A stretch of 64,000 nucleotides of DNA from Megascapheus bottae (Eukaryota; Chordata; Mammalia; Rodentia; Geomyidae): NCBI GenBank assembly GCA_024803745.1, contig JANJXV010000159.1:1052498-1116497 (forward strand), written 5' to 3'. The position numbers and the translations under genes are program-made. Positions 36,001-47,900 of this stretch are shown piece after piece. A model generated the notes under the pieces. That model worked only from the letters and a program-made list of their open reading frames with translations. It did no database searches and was not told where the DNA came from. Numbering within the stretch: position 1 is the stretch's first letter; each line of letters starts with the position of its first letter.

Positions 36001-39000
36001 AATGCAGGTGTGTAAAGTCATAGAATGGAGGTGTGTGAAGTCATAGAATGGAGGTGTGTGAAGTCATAGAATGCATGTTTGTGAAGTAAGAATGAACGTG
36101 TGTGAATCACAGAATGCAGGTGTGTGAAGTCACAGAATGGAGGTTTGTGAAGTCATAGAATGGATGTTTGTGAAGTAAGAATGAACGTGTGTGAATCACA
36201 GAATGGAGGTGTGTGAAGTCATAGAATGGAGGTGTGAGGTCATAGAATGGAGGTGTGTGAAGTCACAGAATGGTGGTTTTTGAACCATAAAATGTAGTTC
36301 TGTGAAATCACAGAATGGAGTTGTGTGAAGTCATACAATGGAGGTGTGTGAACTCATACAATGGAGCTGTGTGAAGTCATAGAATGGAGGTGTGTGAAGT
36401 CACAGAATGGAGGTGGTGAAGTCATAGAGTGGAGGTAAGTGAAATCACAGATTCGAAGTCTGTGAAGTCATAGAATGGAGGTGTGTGATGTCAGAATGGA
36501 GGTGTGCGAAGTCATAGAATAGAGGTTTGTGAAGTCAGAATGGAGGTGTGTGAAGTCATAGAATGGAGGTGTGTGAACTCATAGGATTGAGGTGTGTGAC
36601 CTCACAATGGAAGGGTGTGAAGTCACAGAATGGAGGTGTGTGAAGTCATAAAATGGAGGTGTGTGAAGTCAGAATGGAAGTGTGTGAAGTCACAGAATGG
36701 AGGTGTGTGAACTCAGAATGGAGGTGTGTGAAGTCATAGATGGAGGTGTATGAAGACATAGTATGGAGGTGTGTGAAATCATAGAATGGAGTTTGGTGAA
36801 GTCACAGAATGGAGCTGTGTGAATTCAGAATGGAGGTGTGTGAAGTCATAGAATGAGGGTGTGTGAAGTCAGAACGCAGGTGTGTGAACACATAGAATGG
36901 AGGTGTGTGACGTCACAATGGAAGTGTGTGAAGTCATAGAATGGAGGTGTGTGAAGTCACAGAATGGAGGTGCGTGAAGTTATAGAATGGAGGTGTGTGA
37001 ACTAATAGAATGGACGTTTGTGAAGTAAGAATGAAGGTGTGTGAAGTCATAAAATGGAGGTGTGTGACGGCAAAGAATGGAGGTATGTGAAGTCATAGAA
37101 TGGAGCTGTATGAAGTCAGAACGGAGGTGTATGAAGTCACAGAATGGAGGTGTGTCAACTCAGAATGGAGGTGTGTGAAGTCATAGAATGGAGGTGTGTG
37201 AAGTCAGAATGGAGATATGTGAAGTCACAGAATTGAGGTGTGTGAACACAGAATGGAGGTGTGTGAAGTCACAGAATGGAGGTGTGTGAAGTCATAGAAT
37301 GGAGGTGTGTGAAGTCATAGAATGTATGTTTGTGAAGTAACAATGAAGGTGTGTGAAGTCGTAGAATGGAGGTGTGTGAAGTCAGAGAATGGAGGTGTGT
37401 GAAGTCAGAATGGAGGTGTGAAGTCATAGAATGGAGGTGTGTGAAGTCATAGAATGCAGGTGTGTGAAGTCACAGAACGGAGGTGTGTGAAGTCATAGAA
37501 TGGAGGTGTGTGAACTCATAGAATGGAGGTGTGAAGTCATAGAATGGAGGTGTGTGAACTCATGGAATGGAGGAGTGTGAAACCACAATGGAGGTGTGTG
37601 AAGTAATCGAATGGAGGTGTGTGAAGTCACAGAATTGAGGTGTGTGAAGTGATAGAATGGAGGTGTGTGAACTCATAGAATGGAGGTGTGTGAATTCACA
37701 ATGGAGCTGTTTGAAGTCATAGAATGGAGGTGATTGATGTAAAAAGTGGAGGTTTGTGAAGTCACAGAAAGGAGGTGTGTGATGTCATAGAATGGAGGTG
37801 TGTGAAGTCATAAAATGGAGGTATGTAAAGACACAGAATGGAGGTGTGTGAAGTCATAGAATGGTGGTGTGTGAAGTCATAGAATCGAGGTGTTTGAAGT
37901 CACCGAATGTAGGTGTGTGAAGTCATGGAATGGAGCTTTGTGAAGTCAAACAATGGAAGTGTGTGAAGTCACAGAAAGAGGTTTGTGAAGTCATAGAATG
38001 GAGGTGTGTGAAGTCATAGAATGGCGTTGTTTGAAATCATAGAAAGGAGGTTTGTGAAGTCAGAATGCAGGTGTGTGAGGTCATAGAATGGAGGTGTGTG
38101 AAGTCACAGAATGCAGGTGTGTGAAGTCAGAGAAGAGAAGGTTGTGAAGTCATAGAATGGAGGTGTGTGAGGTCATAGAATGGAGGTGTGTGAAGCCAAA
38201 CAATGGAGGTGTGTGAAGTCAAGGAAAGGAGGTGTGTGATGTCATAGTATGGAGGTGTGTGAAGTCATAGAATGGCGGTGTGTGAAGTCACAGAGTGGAG
38301 GTGTGTGATGTCATAGTATGGAGGTGTGTGAAGTCATAGAATGGAGGTGTGTGAAGTCAGAGGAGGTGTGTGAAGTCATAGAATGGAGGTGTGTGAACTC
38401 ATAGGATTGAGGTGTGTGACGTCACAATGGAAGTGTGTGTAGTCACAGAATGGTGTGTGAAGTCATAAAATGTAGGTGTGTGAAGTCAGAATGGAAGTGT
38501 GTGAAGTCACACAACGGAGGTGTGTGAACACAGAATGGAGGTGTGTGAAGTCATAGATGGAGGCGTGTGAAGACATAGTATGGAGGTGTGTGAAATCATA
38601 GCATGGAGTTTGCTGAAGTCACAGAATGGAGCTGTGTGAATTCAGAATGGAGGTGTATGAAGTCGTAGAATGGAGGTGTGTGAAGTAAGAATGGAAGTGT
38701 GTGAAGTCATAGAATGGAGGTGTGTGAAGTCATAGAATGGAGCTGTGTGAAGTCAAAATGGAGGTGTATGAAGTCACAGAATGGAGGTGTGTCAAGTCAG
38801 AATGCAGGTGTGTTAAGTCACAGAATGGAGGTGTGTGAAGTCATAGAATGGAGGTGTGTGAAGTCATAGAATGGAGGTGTGTGAAGTCAGAATGGAGGTG
38901 TGTGAAGTCACAGAATTGAGGTGTGTGAACACAGAATGGAGGTGTGTGAAGTCACAGAATGGAGGTGTGTGAAGTCACAGAATGGAGGTGTGTGCAGTCA

Positions 39001-39633
39001 TAGAATGGAGGTGTGTGAATTCATAGAATGGAGGTGTGTGAAGTCATAGAATGGAGATGTGTGAAGTCACAGAATGGAGGGGTGTGAAGTCATATTATGT
39101 ATGTTTGTGAAGTAAGAATGAAGGTGTGTGAAGTCATAGAAAGGAGGTGTGGGAAGTCACAGAATGGAGGAATGTGAAGTTATAGAGTGGAGGTGAGTGA
39201 ATCACAGATTCGAGGTTTGTGAAGTCATAGAATGGAGGTGTGTGACATCACAATGGAAGTGTGTGAAGTCCTAGAATGGAGTTGTGTGAAGTCACAATGG
39301 AGGTGTGTGAAGTCATAGAATGGAGGTGTGTGAAGTCACAGAACAGTGGTGTGTGAAGTCATAGAATGCAGGTGTGTGAAGTCAGAATGGAGGTGTGTGA
39401 AGTCACAGAATGAAGGTGTGTGAAGTCAGATTGGAGGTGTGTGAAGTCACAGAATGGAGGTGTGTGAAGTCTTAGTATGGAGGTATGTGAAATCATAGAA
39501 TGGAAGTTTGTGAAGTCATAGAATGGATGTGTGAAGTCATACAAGGAAGGTGTGTGAAGTCATAGAATGGAGGAGTGTGAAGTCACCGAAGGTAGGTGTG
39601 TGAGGTCACATAATGGAGGTGTGTGAAGTCAAA
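33021..39633. repeat. Satellite block E: older mosaic with new marker set
   Basis: This stretch introduces markers that dominate the right half of the window: the GGAACGGAGGTTTGGGAAG monomer (here first near 33,737), GAATGAACGTGTGTGAATCAC, the short GTCAGAGGAGG monomer and GTGACAAGTCATAG. It also holds isolated block-A relics such as GATTCGAAGTCTG (about 36,449) and GATTCGAGGTTTG (about 39,208). An inner pair of ~260-bp blocks is spaced 1,817 bp apart (36,570-36,830 and 38,390-38,650; GAAGACATA at 36,752 and 38,569). No gene or unique DNA is visible. Confidence 0.75.
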
Positions 39634-42600
39634 ATGGAGGTGTGTGACGTCATAAAATGGAAGTGTGTGAAGTCATAGAATGGAGGTATGTGAAGTCAAA
39701 TTGGAGGGGTGTGAAGTCGGAGAATGGAGGTGTGTGAAGTCACAGAGTGGAGGTGGGTTAAGTCATGGAATGGAGGTGTTTGAAGTCATAGAATGGAGGT
39801 GTGTGTAGTCACACATTGGAGGTGTGTGAAGACATAGAATTGAGGTGTGTGAACTCATAGAATGGAGGTGTGTGATGTCATAGAATGGAGGTGTGTGAAG
39901 TCACAGAATTGAGCTGTGTGAAGTCACAGAATGGAGGTGTGTGAACTTATAGAATGGAGGTGTGTGAAGTCATAGAATGGAGGTGTGTGAAGTCATAGAA
40001 TGGAGGTGTGTGAAGTCATAGAATGGAGGTGTGTGAAGTCACAGAATGGAGGTGTGTGAAGTCACAGAATGGAGGTGTGTGTACTCATAGAATGGAGGTG
40101 TGTGAAGTCATAGAATGGAGGTGTGTGAAGTCATAGAATGGAGGTGGGTGAAGTCATAGAATGGAGGTGTGTGTAGTCACAGATTGGAGGTGTGTGAAGT
40201 CATAGAATTGAGGTGTGTGAACTCATAGAATGGAGGTGTGTGATGTCATAGAATGGAGGTTTGTGAACTCATAGAATGGAGTTTCGTGAAGTCACAGAAT
40301 GGAGCTGTGTGAATTCAGAATGGAGGTGTGTGAAATCATAGAATGGGGGTGTGTGAGGTCAGAATGGAGGTGTGTGAAGTCAGAGAATGGAGGTGTGTGA
40401 AGTCGGAATGGAGGTGTGTGAACTCATAGAATGAAGGTGTGTAAAGTCACAGAATGGAGGTGTGTGAACTCATAGAATGGAGGTGTGTGAAGTCACAGAA
40501 TCGAGCTGTGTGAAGTCAGAGAATATAGGTGTTTGAACTCATAAAATGAAGGTTTGTGAAATCACAATGGAGGTGTGTGAAATCATAGAATGGAGGTGTA
40601 TGAAGTCACAGAATGGAAGAGTGTGAGGTCAGAATGGAGGTGGGCGAAGTCATAGAATGGAAGTATTTGAAGTCAGAAGGAAAGTGTGTGAAGTCACAGA
40701 ATGGAGGTGTGTGAAGTCGGAATGGAGGTTTGTGAACTCATAGAATGAAGGTGTGTGAAGTCACAATGGAGGTGTGTGAAGTCATAGAATGGAGGTGTGT
40801 GCAGTCACAGAATGGAGGTGTGTGCAGACATAGAATGGAGGAGTGTGAAGTCAGAATGGATGTGTGTGAAGTCACAGATGGAGATGTGTGAACTCAGAAT
40901 GGAGGTGTGTGAAGTCATAGAATGGAGGTGTGTGAAGTCATAGAATGGATATTTGTGAAGTAAGAATGAACGTGTGTGAATCACAGAATGGAGGTGTGTG
41001 AAGTCACAGAATGGATGTGTGTGAGGTCAGAGGAGGTGTGTGAAGTGATAGAATGGAGGTGTGTGAAGTCAGAGGAGGTGTGTGAAGTCATAGAATGGAG
41101 GTGTTTGAAGTCATTGAATGCATGTTTGTGAAGTAAGAATGAACGTGTGTGATTCACAGATTGGAAGTGTGTGAAGTCATAGAAAGGAGGTATGTGAAGT
41201 CATAGAATTGAGGTGTGTGAAGTCACAGAATGGAGGTGTGTGAAGCCATAGAATGTAGGTGTGTGAACTCATAGAATGGAGGTGTGTGAAGTCATAGAAT
41301 TGAGGTGTGTGACCTCATAGAATGGAGTTGTGTGAAGTCACAATGGAGGTGTGTGAAGTCATAGAATGGAGGTGTGTGAAGTAGGAATGGAGGTGTCTGA
41401 ACTCATAGAATGAAGGTGTGTGAAGTCACAATGTAGGTGTGTGAAGTCACAGAATGGAGGTGTGTGCAGTCACAGAATGGAGGTGTGTGCAGTCATAGAA
41501 TGGAGGAGTGTGAAGTCAGAGAATGGATGTGTGTGAAGACATAGAATGGAGGTGGGTGAAGTCAGAATGGAGGTGTGTGAACTCATATAATAGAGGTGTG
41601 TGAAGGCATGGAATTGAGGTGTGACAAGTCATAGAATGGAGGTGGGTGAAGTTGAAGAATCGAGGTATGTGAAGTCACAGAATCGCGGTGTGTGAAGTCA
41701 CAGAATGGAGGTGTGTGAAGTCAAAATGGAGGTGTGTGAAGTCACAGAATGGAGGTGTGTGAAGTCACAGAATGGAGGTGTGTGAAGTCAAAGTTATGGT
41801 GAGAGAAGTCAAAGAATGGAGGTGTGTAAAGTCACAGAATGGAGGTGTGTGAAGTCAAAATGGAGGTCTGTGAAATCAAAGAATAGAGGTTTTTGAAGTC
41901 ATAGAATGGTGGTGTGTGAAGTCATGGAATCGAGGTTTGTGAAGTCAAAAAATCGAAGTGTGTGAAGTTACAGAAGAGAGGTGTGTGAATTCATAGAATT
42001 GAGGTGTGTGAAGTCATAGAATGGAGGTGTGTGAAGTCAGAATGGAGATGTGTGAAATCACAGAATGGAGTTGTGTGAAGTCATAGAATGGAGGTGTGTG
42101 AAGTCATAGAATGCAAGTGTGTGAAGTCATAGAATGGAAGTGTGTGAAGTCATAGAATGGGGGTGTGTGAAGTCATAGAATGGAGGTGTGTGAATTTACA
42201 ATGGAGGTGTGTGAAGTCATAGAATGGAGGTGTCTGAAGTCACACAATGGAAGTGTGTGGACTCAGAATGGAGGTTTGCGAAGTCATAGAATGGAAGTGT
42301 TTGAAGTCAGAAGGAAGGTGTATGAAGTCACAGAATGGAAGTGTGTGAAGTCGGAATGGAGGTGTGTGAACTCATAGAATGAAGGTGTGTGAAGTCACAA
42401 TGGAGGTGTGTGAAGTCATAGAATGGAGGTGTGTGCAGTCACAGAATGGAGGTATGTGCAGTCATAGAATGTAGGTGTGTGAAGTCAGAATGGAGGTGTG
42501 TGAAGTCACAGAAGGGAGATGTGTGAACTCAGAATGGAGGTGTGTGAAGTCATAGAATGGAAGTGTGTGAAGTCATAGAATGGGGTGTGTGAAGGTCTAG

Positions 42601-44940
42601 AATGGAGGTGTGTGAAGTCAGAATGGAGGTGTGTGAACTCATAGAATGGAGGTTTGTGAAGTCACAATGGAGGTGAATGAAGTCATATAATGGAGTTGTG
42701 AGAAGTCACAGAATGGAGGTGTGTGAAGTCAGAATGGAGGTGTATGAAGTCACAGAATGGAGGTGTGTGAACTCAGAATAGAGGTGTGTAAAGACACAGA
42801 ATGGAGGTGTGTGAAGTCATAGAATGGAGTTGTGTGAAGTCATAGAATGGAGTTGTGTGAAGTCATAGAATTGATGTTTGTGAAGTAAGAATGAACGTGT
42901 GTGAGTCAGAGAATGGAGGTGTGTGAAGTCACAGAATGGAGGTGTGTGAAGTCAGAGGTGGTGTTTGAAGTCATAGAATGGAGGTGTGTGAAGTCAGAGG
43001 AGGTGTGTGAAGTCATAGAATGGAGGTGTGTGAAGCCATAAAATGTAGGTGTGTGAAGTCACAGAATGGAGTTGTGTGAAGTCATACAATGGAGGTGTGT
43101 GAACTCATACAATGGAGCTGTGTGAAGTCATAGAATGGAGGGTGTGAAGTCACAGAATGGAGGTGTGTGAAGTCACAGAATGGAGCTGTGCGAAATCATA
43201 GAATGGAGGTGTGCGAAATCATAGAATGGAGGTGTGGGAAGTCGGAACGGAGGTTTGGGAAGTCATAGAATGGAGGTGTGAAGACAGAATGGAGGTGTGT
43301 GAAGTCATAGAATGGAGTTGTGTGAAGTCACAATGGAGGTGTGTGAAGTCATAGAATGGAGGTGTGTGAAGTCACAGAATGGAGGTGTGTGAAATCATAG
43401 AATCCAGGTGTGTGAAGTCAGAATGGAGGTGTGTGAATTCATAGAATGGAGGTGTGTGAACTCAGAATGGAGGTTCCAAAGACATAGAATTGAAGCGTTT
43501 GAATTCAGAAGGAAGGTGGGTGAAGTCACAGAATGGAGGTGTGTAAAGTCATAGAATGTAGGGGTGTGAAGTCATAGAAGGGAAGTGTGTGAAGTCATAA
43601 AATGGACGTGTGTGAAGTCATAGAATGAATGTGTGTGAAGTCAAACAATGAAAGTGTGTGAAGTCACAGAAAATAGGTGTGTGATGTCATAGAATGGAGG
43701 TGTGTGAAGTCATAAAATGGACGTGCGTGAAGTCATACAATGGAGGTGTGTGAAGACACAGAATGGAGGTGTGTGAAGTCATAGAATGGAGGTGTGTGAA
43801 GTCACAGAATGGAGGAGTCTGAAGTCATGGAATGCAGGTGTGTGAAGTCATGGAATGGAGCTTTGTGAAGTCAAACAATGGAAGTGTGTGAAGTCACAGA
43901 AAGGAGGTGTGTGAAGTCAGAATGAAGGTGTATGCAATCACAGAATGGAGGTGTGTGAAGTCACAGAATGGAGGTGTGTGAAGTCAGAGGTGGTGTGTGA
44001 AGTCATAGAATGGATTTGTGTGAAGTCAGAGGAGGTGTGTGAAGCCATAGAATGTAGGTGTGTGAAGTCACAGAATGGAGTTGTGTGAAGTCAGAATGGA
44101 GGTGTGAAGTCATAGAATGGAGGTGGGTGAAGTCATAGAATTCAGGTGTGTGAAGTCAAAGAAGAGAGGTGTGTGAAGTCATAGAATGGAGTTGTGTGAA
44201 CTCATAGAATGGAGGTGTGAAGTCATAGATTGGAGGTGTGTGAACTCATGGAATGGAGGTGTGTGAAGTCACAATGAAGGTGTGTGAAGTCATCGAATGG
44301 AGGTGTGTGAAGTCACAGAATGGAGGTGTGTGAAGTGATAGAATGGAGGTGTGTGAACTCATAGAATGGAAGTGTGTGAATTCACAATGGATCTGTTTGA
44401 AGTCATAGAATGGAGGTGTTTGAAGTAAAAAATGGAGGTTTGTGAAGTCACAGAAAGGAGGTGTGTGATGTCATAGAATGGAGGTGTGAGAAGTGAGAGG
44501 AGGTGTGTGAAATCATAGAATGGAGGTGTGTGAAGCCATAGAATGCAGGTGTGTGAAGTCACAGAATGGAGTTGTGTGAAGCCATAGAATGTAGGTGTGT
44601 GAAGCCACAGAATGGAGTTGTATGAAGTCATACAATGTAGGTGTGTGTTCTCATACAATGGACCTGTGTGTAGTCATAGAATGGAGGGTTTGAGGTCACA
44701 GAATGGAGGTGTGTGAAGTCACAGAATGGAGGTGTGCGAAATCATAGAATGGAGGTGTGCGAAGTCATAGAATGGAGGTGTGTGAAGTCGGAACGGAGGT
44801 TTGGGAAGTCATAGAATGGAGGTGTGTGAAGTCATAATGGAGGTGTGTGAAGTCATAGAATGGAGTTGTGTGAAGTCACAATGGACGTGTGTGAAGTCAT
44901 AGAATGGAGGTGTGTGAAGTCACAGAATGGAGGTGTGTGA
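39634..44940. repeat. ~5.3-kb tandem duplication, copy 1
   Basis: This is the largest clear higher-order unit in the window. It starts near GACGTCATAAAATGG (39,648) and CAAATTGGAGGGGT (39,697), and every marker in it recurs in the next 5.2 kb: first at +5,293, later at +5,226 to +5,230. It contains a 368-bp internal spacing, exactly 16 monomers, between two GTGTGTAGTCAC monomers (39,805 and 40,173). It also has a run of near-canonical monomers at about 39,950-40,170, a GTCAGAGGAGG cluster, and GGAACGGAGGTTTGGG monomers near its end. Divergence from copy 2 is low, roughly one or two changes per hundred bases in stretches I aligned by eye. Confidence 0.93.
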
Positions 44941-47900
44941 CGTCATAAAATGGAGGTGTGTGAAGTCATAGAATGGAGGTATGTGAAGTCAAATTGGAGG
45001 GGTGTGAAGTCGGAGAATGGAGGTGTGTGAAGTCACAGAATGGAGGTGGGTTAAGTCATGGAATGGAGGTGTGTGAAGTCATAGAATGGAGGTGTGTGTA
45101 GTCACACATTGGAGGTGTGTGAACACATAGAATTGAGGTGTGTGAACTCATAGAATGGAGGTGTGTGATGTCATAGAATGGAGGTGTGTGAAGTCACAGA
45201 ATTGAGCTGTGTGAAGTCACAGAATGGAGGTGTGTGAACTTATAGAATGGAGGTGTGTGAAGTCATAGAATGGAGGTGTGTGAAGTCATAGAATGGAGGT
45301 GTGTGAAGTCATAGAATGGAGGTGTGTGAAGTCACAGAATTGAGGTGTGTGAAGTCACAGAATGGAGGTGTGTGTACTCATAGAATGGAGGTGTGTGAAG
45401 TCATAGAATGGAGGTGTGTGAAGTCATAGAATGGAGGTGGGTGAAGTCATAGAATGGAGGTGTGTGTAGTCACAGATTGGAGGTGTGTGAAGTCATAGAA
45501 TTGAGGTGTGTGAACTCATAGAATGGAGGTGTGTGATGTCATAGAATGGAGGTGTGTGAACTCATAGAATGGAGTTTTGTGAAGTCACGATGGAGGCGTG
45601 TGAAGTCAGAGAATGGAGGTGTGTGAAGTCGGAATGGAGGTGTGTGAACTCATAGAATGAAGGTGTGTAAAGTCACAGAATGGAGGTGTGTGAACTCATA
45701 GAATGGAGGTGTGTGAAGTCACAGAATCGAGCTGTGTGAAGTCAGAGAATATAGGTGTTTGAACTCATAAAATGGAGGTTTGTGAATTCACAATGGAGGT
45801 GTGTGAAATCATAGAATGGAGGTGTATGAAGTCACAGAATGGAGGTGTGCGAAATCATAGAATGGAGGTGTGCGAAGTCATAGAATGGAGGTGTGTGAAG
45901 TCGGAACGGAGGTTTGGGAAGTCATAGAATGGAGGTGTGTGAAGTCGGAATGGAGGTTTGTGAACTCATAGAATGAAGGTGTGTGAAGTCACAATGGAGG
46001 TGTCTGAAGTCATAGAATGGAGGTGTGTGCAGTCACAGAATGGAGGTGTGTGCAGACATAGAATGGAGGAGTGTGAAGTCAGAATGGAGGTGTGTGAAGT
46101 CACAGATGGAGATGTGTGAACTCAGAATGGAGGTGTGTGAAGTCATAGAATGGTGGTGTGTGAAGTCATAGAATGGATATTTGTGAAGTAAGAATGAACG
46201 TGTGTGAATCACAGAATGGAGGTGTGTGAAGTCACAGAATGGATGTGTGTGAGGTCAGAGGAGGTGTGTGAAGTGATAGAATGGAGGTGTGTGAAGTCAG
46301 AGGAGGTGTGTGAAGTCATAGAATGGAGGTGTTTGAAGTCATTGAATGGATGTTTGTGAAGTAAGAATGAACGTGTGTGATTCACAGATTGGAAGTGTGT
46401 AAAGTCATAGAAAGGAGGTATGTGAAGTCATAGAATTGAAGTGTTTGAAGTCACAGAATGGAGGTGTGTGAAGCCATAGAATGTAGGTGTGTGAACTCAT
46501 AGAATGGAGGTGTGTGAAGTCATAGAATTGCGGTGTGTGACCTCATAGAATGGAGTTGTGTGAAGTCACAATGGATGTGTGGGAAGTCATAGAATGGAGG
46601 TGTGTGAAGTAGGAATGGAGGTGTCTGAACTCATAGAATGAAGGTTTGTGAAGTCACAATGTAGGTGTGTGAAGTCACAGAATGGAGGTGTGTGCAGTCA
46701 CAGAATGGAGGTGTGTGCAGTCATAGAATGGAGGAGTGTGAAGTCAGAGAATGGATGTGTGTGAAGACATAGAATGGAGGTGGGTGAAGTCAGAATGGAG
46801 GTGTGTGAACTCATATAATGGAGGTGTGTGAAGGCATGGAATTGAGGTGTGACAAGTCATAGAATGGAGGTGGGTGAAGTTGAAGAATTGAGGTATGTGA
46901 AGTCACAGAATCGAGGTGTTTGTAGTCACAGAATGGAGGTGTGTGAAGTCAAAATGGAGGTGTGTGAAGTCACAGAATGGAGGTGTGTGAAGTCACAGAA
47001 TGGAGGTGTGTGAAGTCAAAATTATGGTGAGTGAAGTGAAAGAATGGAGGTGTGTAAAGTCACAGAATGGAGGTGTGTGAAGTCAAAATGGAGGTCTGTG
47101 AAATCAAAGAATAGAGGTTTTTGAAGTCATAGAATGGTGGTGTGTGAAGTCATGGAATCGACGTTTGTGAAGTCAAAAAATCGAAGTGTGTGAAGTTACA
47201 GAAGAGAGGTGTGTGAATTCATAGAATTGAGGTGTGTGAAGTCATAGAATGGATGTGTGTGGAGTCAGAATGGAGATGTGTGAAATCACAGAATGGAGTT
47301 GTGTGAAGTCATAGAATGGAGGTTTGTGAAGTCATAGAATGCAAGTGTGTGAAGTCATAGAATGGAAGTGTGTGAAGTCATAGAATGGGGGTGTGTGAAG
47401 TCATAGAATGGAGATGTGTGAATTTACAATGGAGGTGTGTCAAGTCATAGAATGGAGGTGTCTGAAGTCACAGAATGGAAGAGTGTGGACTCAGAATGGA
47501 GGTTTGCGAAGTCATAGAATGGAAGTGTTTGAAGTCAGAAGGAAGGTGTATGAAGTCACAGAATGGAAGTGTGTGAAGTCGGAATGGAGGTGTGTGAACT
47601 CATAGAATGAAGGTGTGTGAAGTCACAATGGAGGTGTGTGAAGTCATAGAATGGAGGTGTGTGCAGTCACAGAATGGAGGTATGTGCAGTCATAGAATGT
47701 AGGTGTGTGAAGTCAGAATGGAGGTGTGTGAAGTCACAGAAGGGAGATGTGTGAACTCAGAATGGAGGTGTGTGAAGTCATAGAATGGAAGTGTGTGAAG
47801 TCATAGAATGGGGTGTGTGAAGGTCTAGAATGGAGGTGTGTGAAGTCAGAATGGAGGTGTGTGAACTCATAGAATGGAGGTTTGTGAAGTCACAATGGAG

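Noticed and set aside
44359..44658. A 99-codon minus-strand open frame, nearly repeated at 49,589-49,888, plus shorter ones at 6,219, 14,116, 16,827, 18,073, 30,014 and 39,359
   Set aside because: The translations are just HTSIL/FTHLHS-type readings of the satellite. In 23-bp monomers each frame meets the TGA phase every 69 bp on the minus strand. Variant 21-bp monomers postpone it, so chance opens of 60-100 codons are expected. Pairs recur only because the DNA is duplicated.
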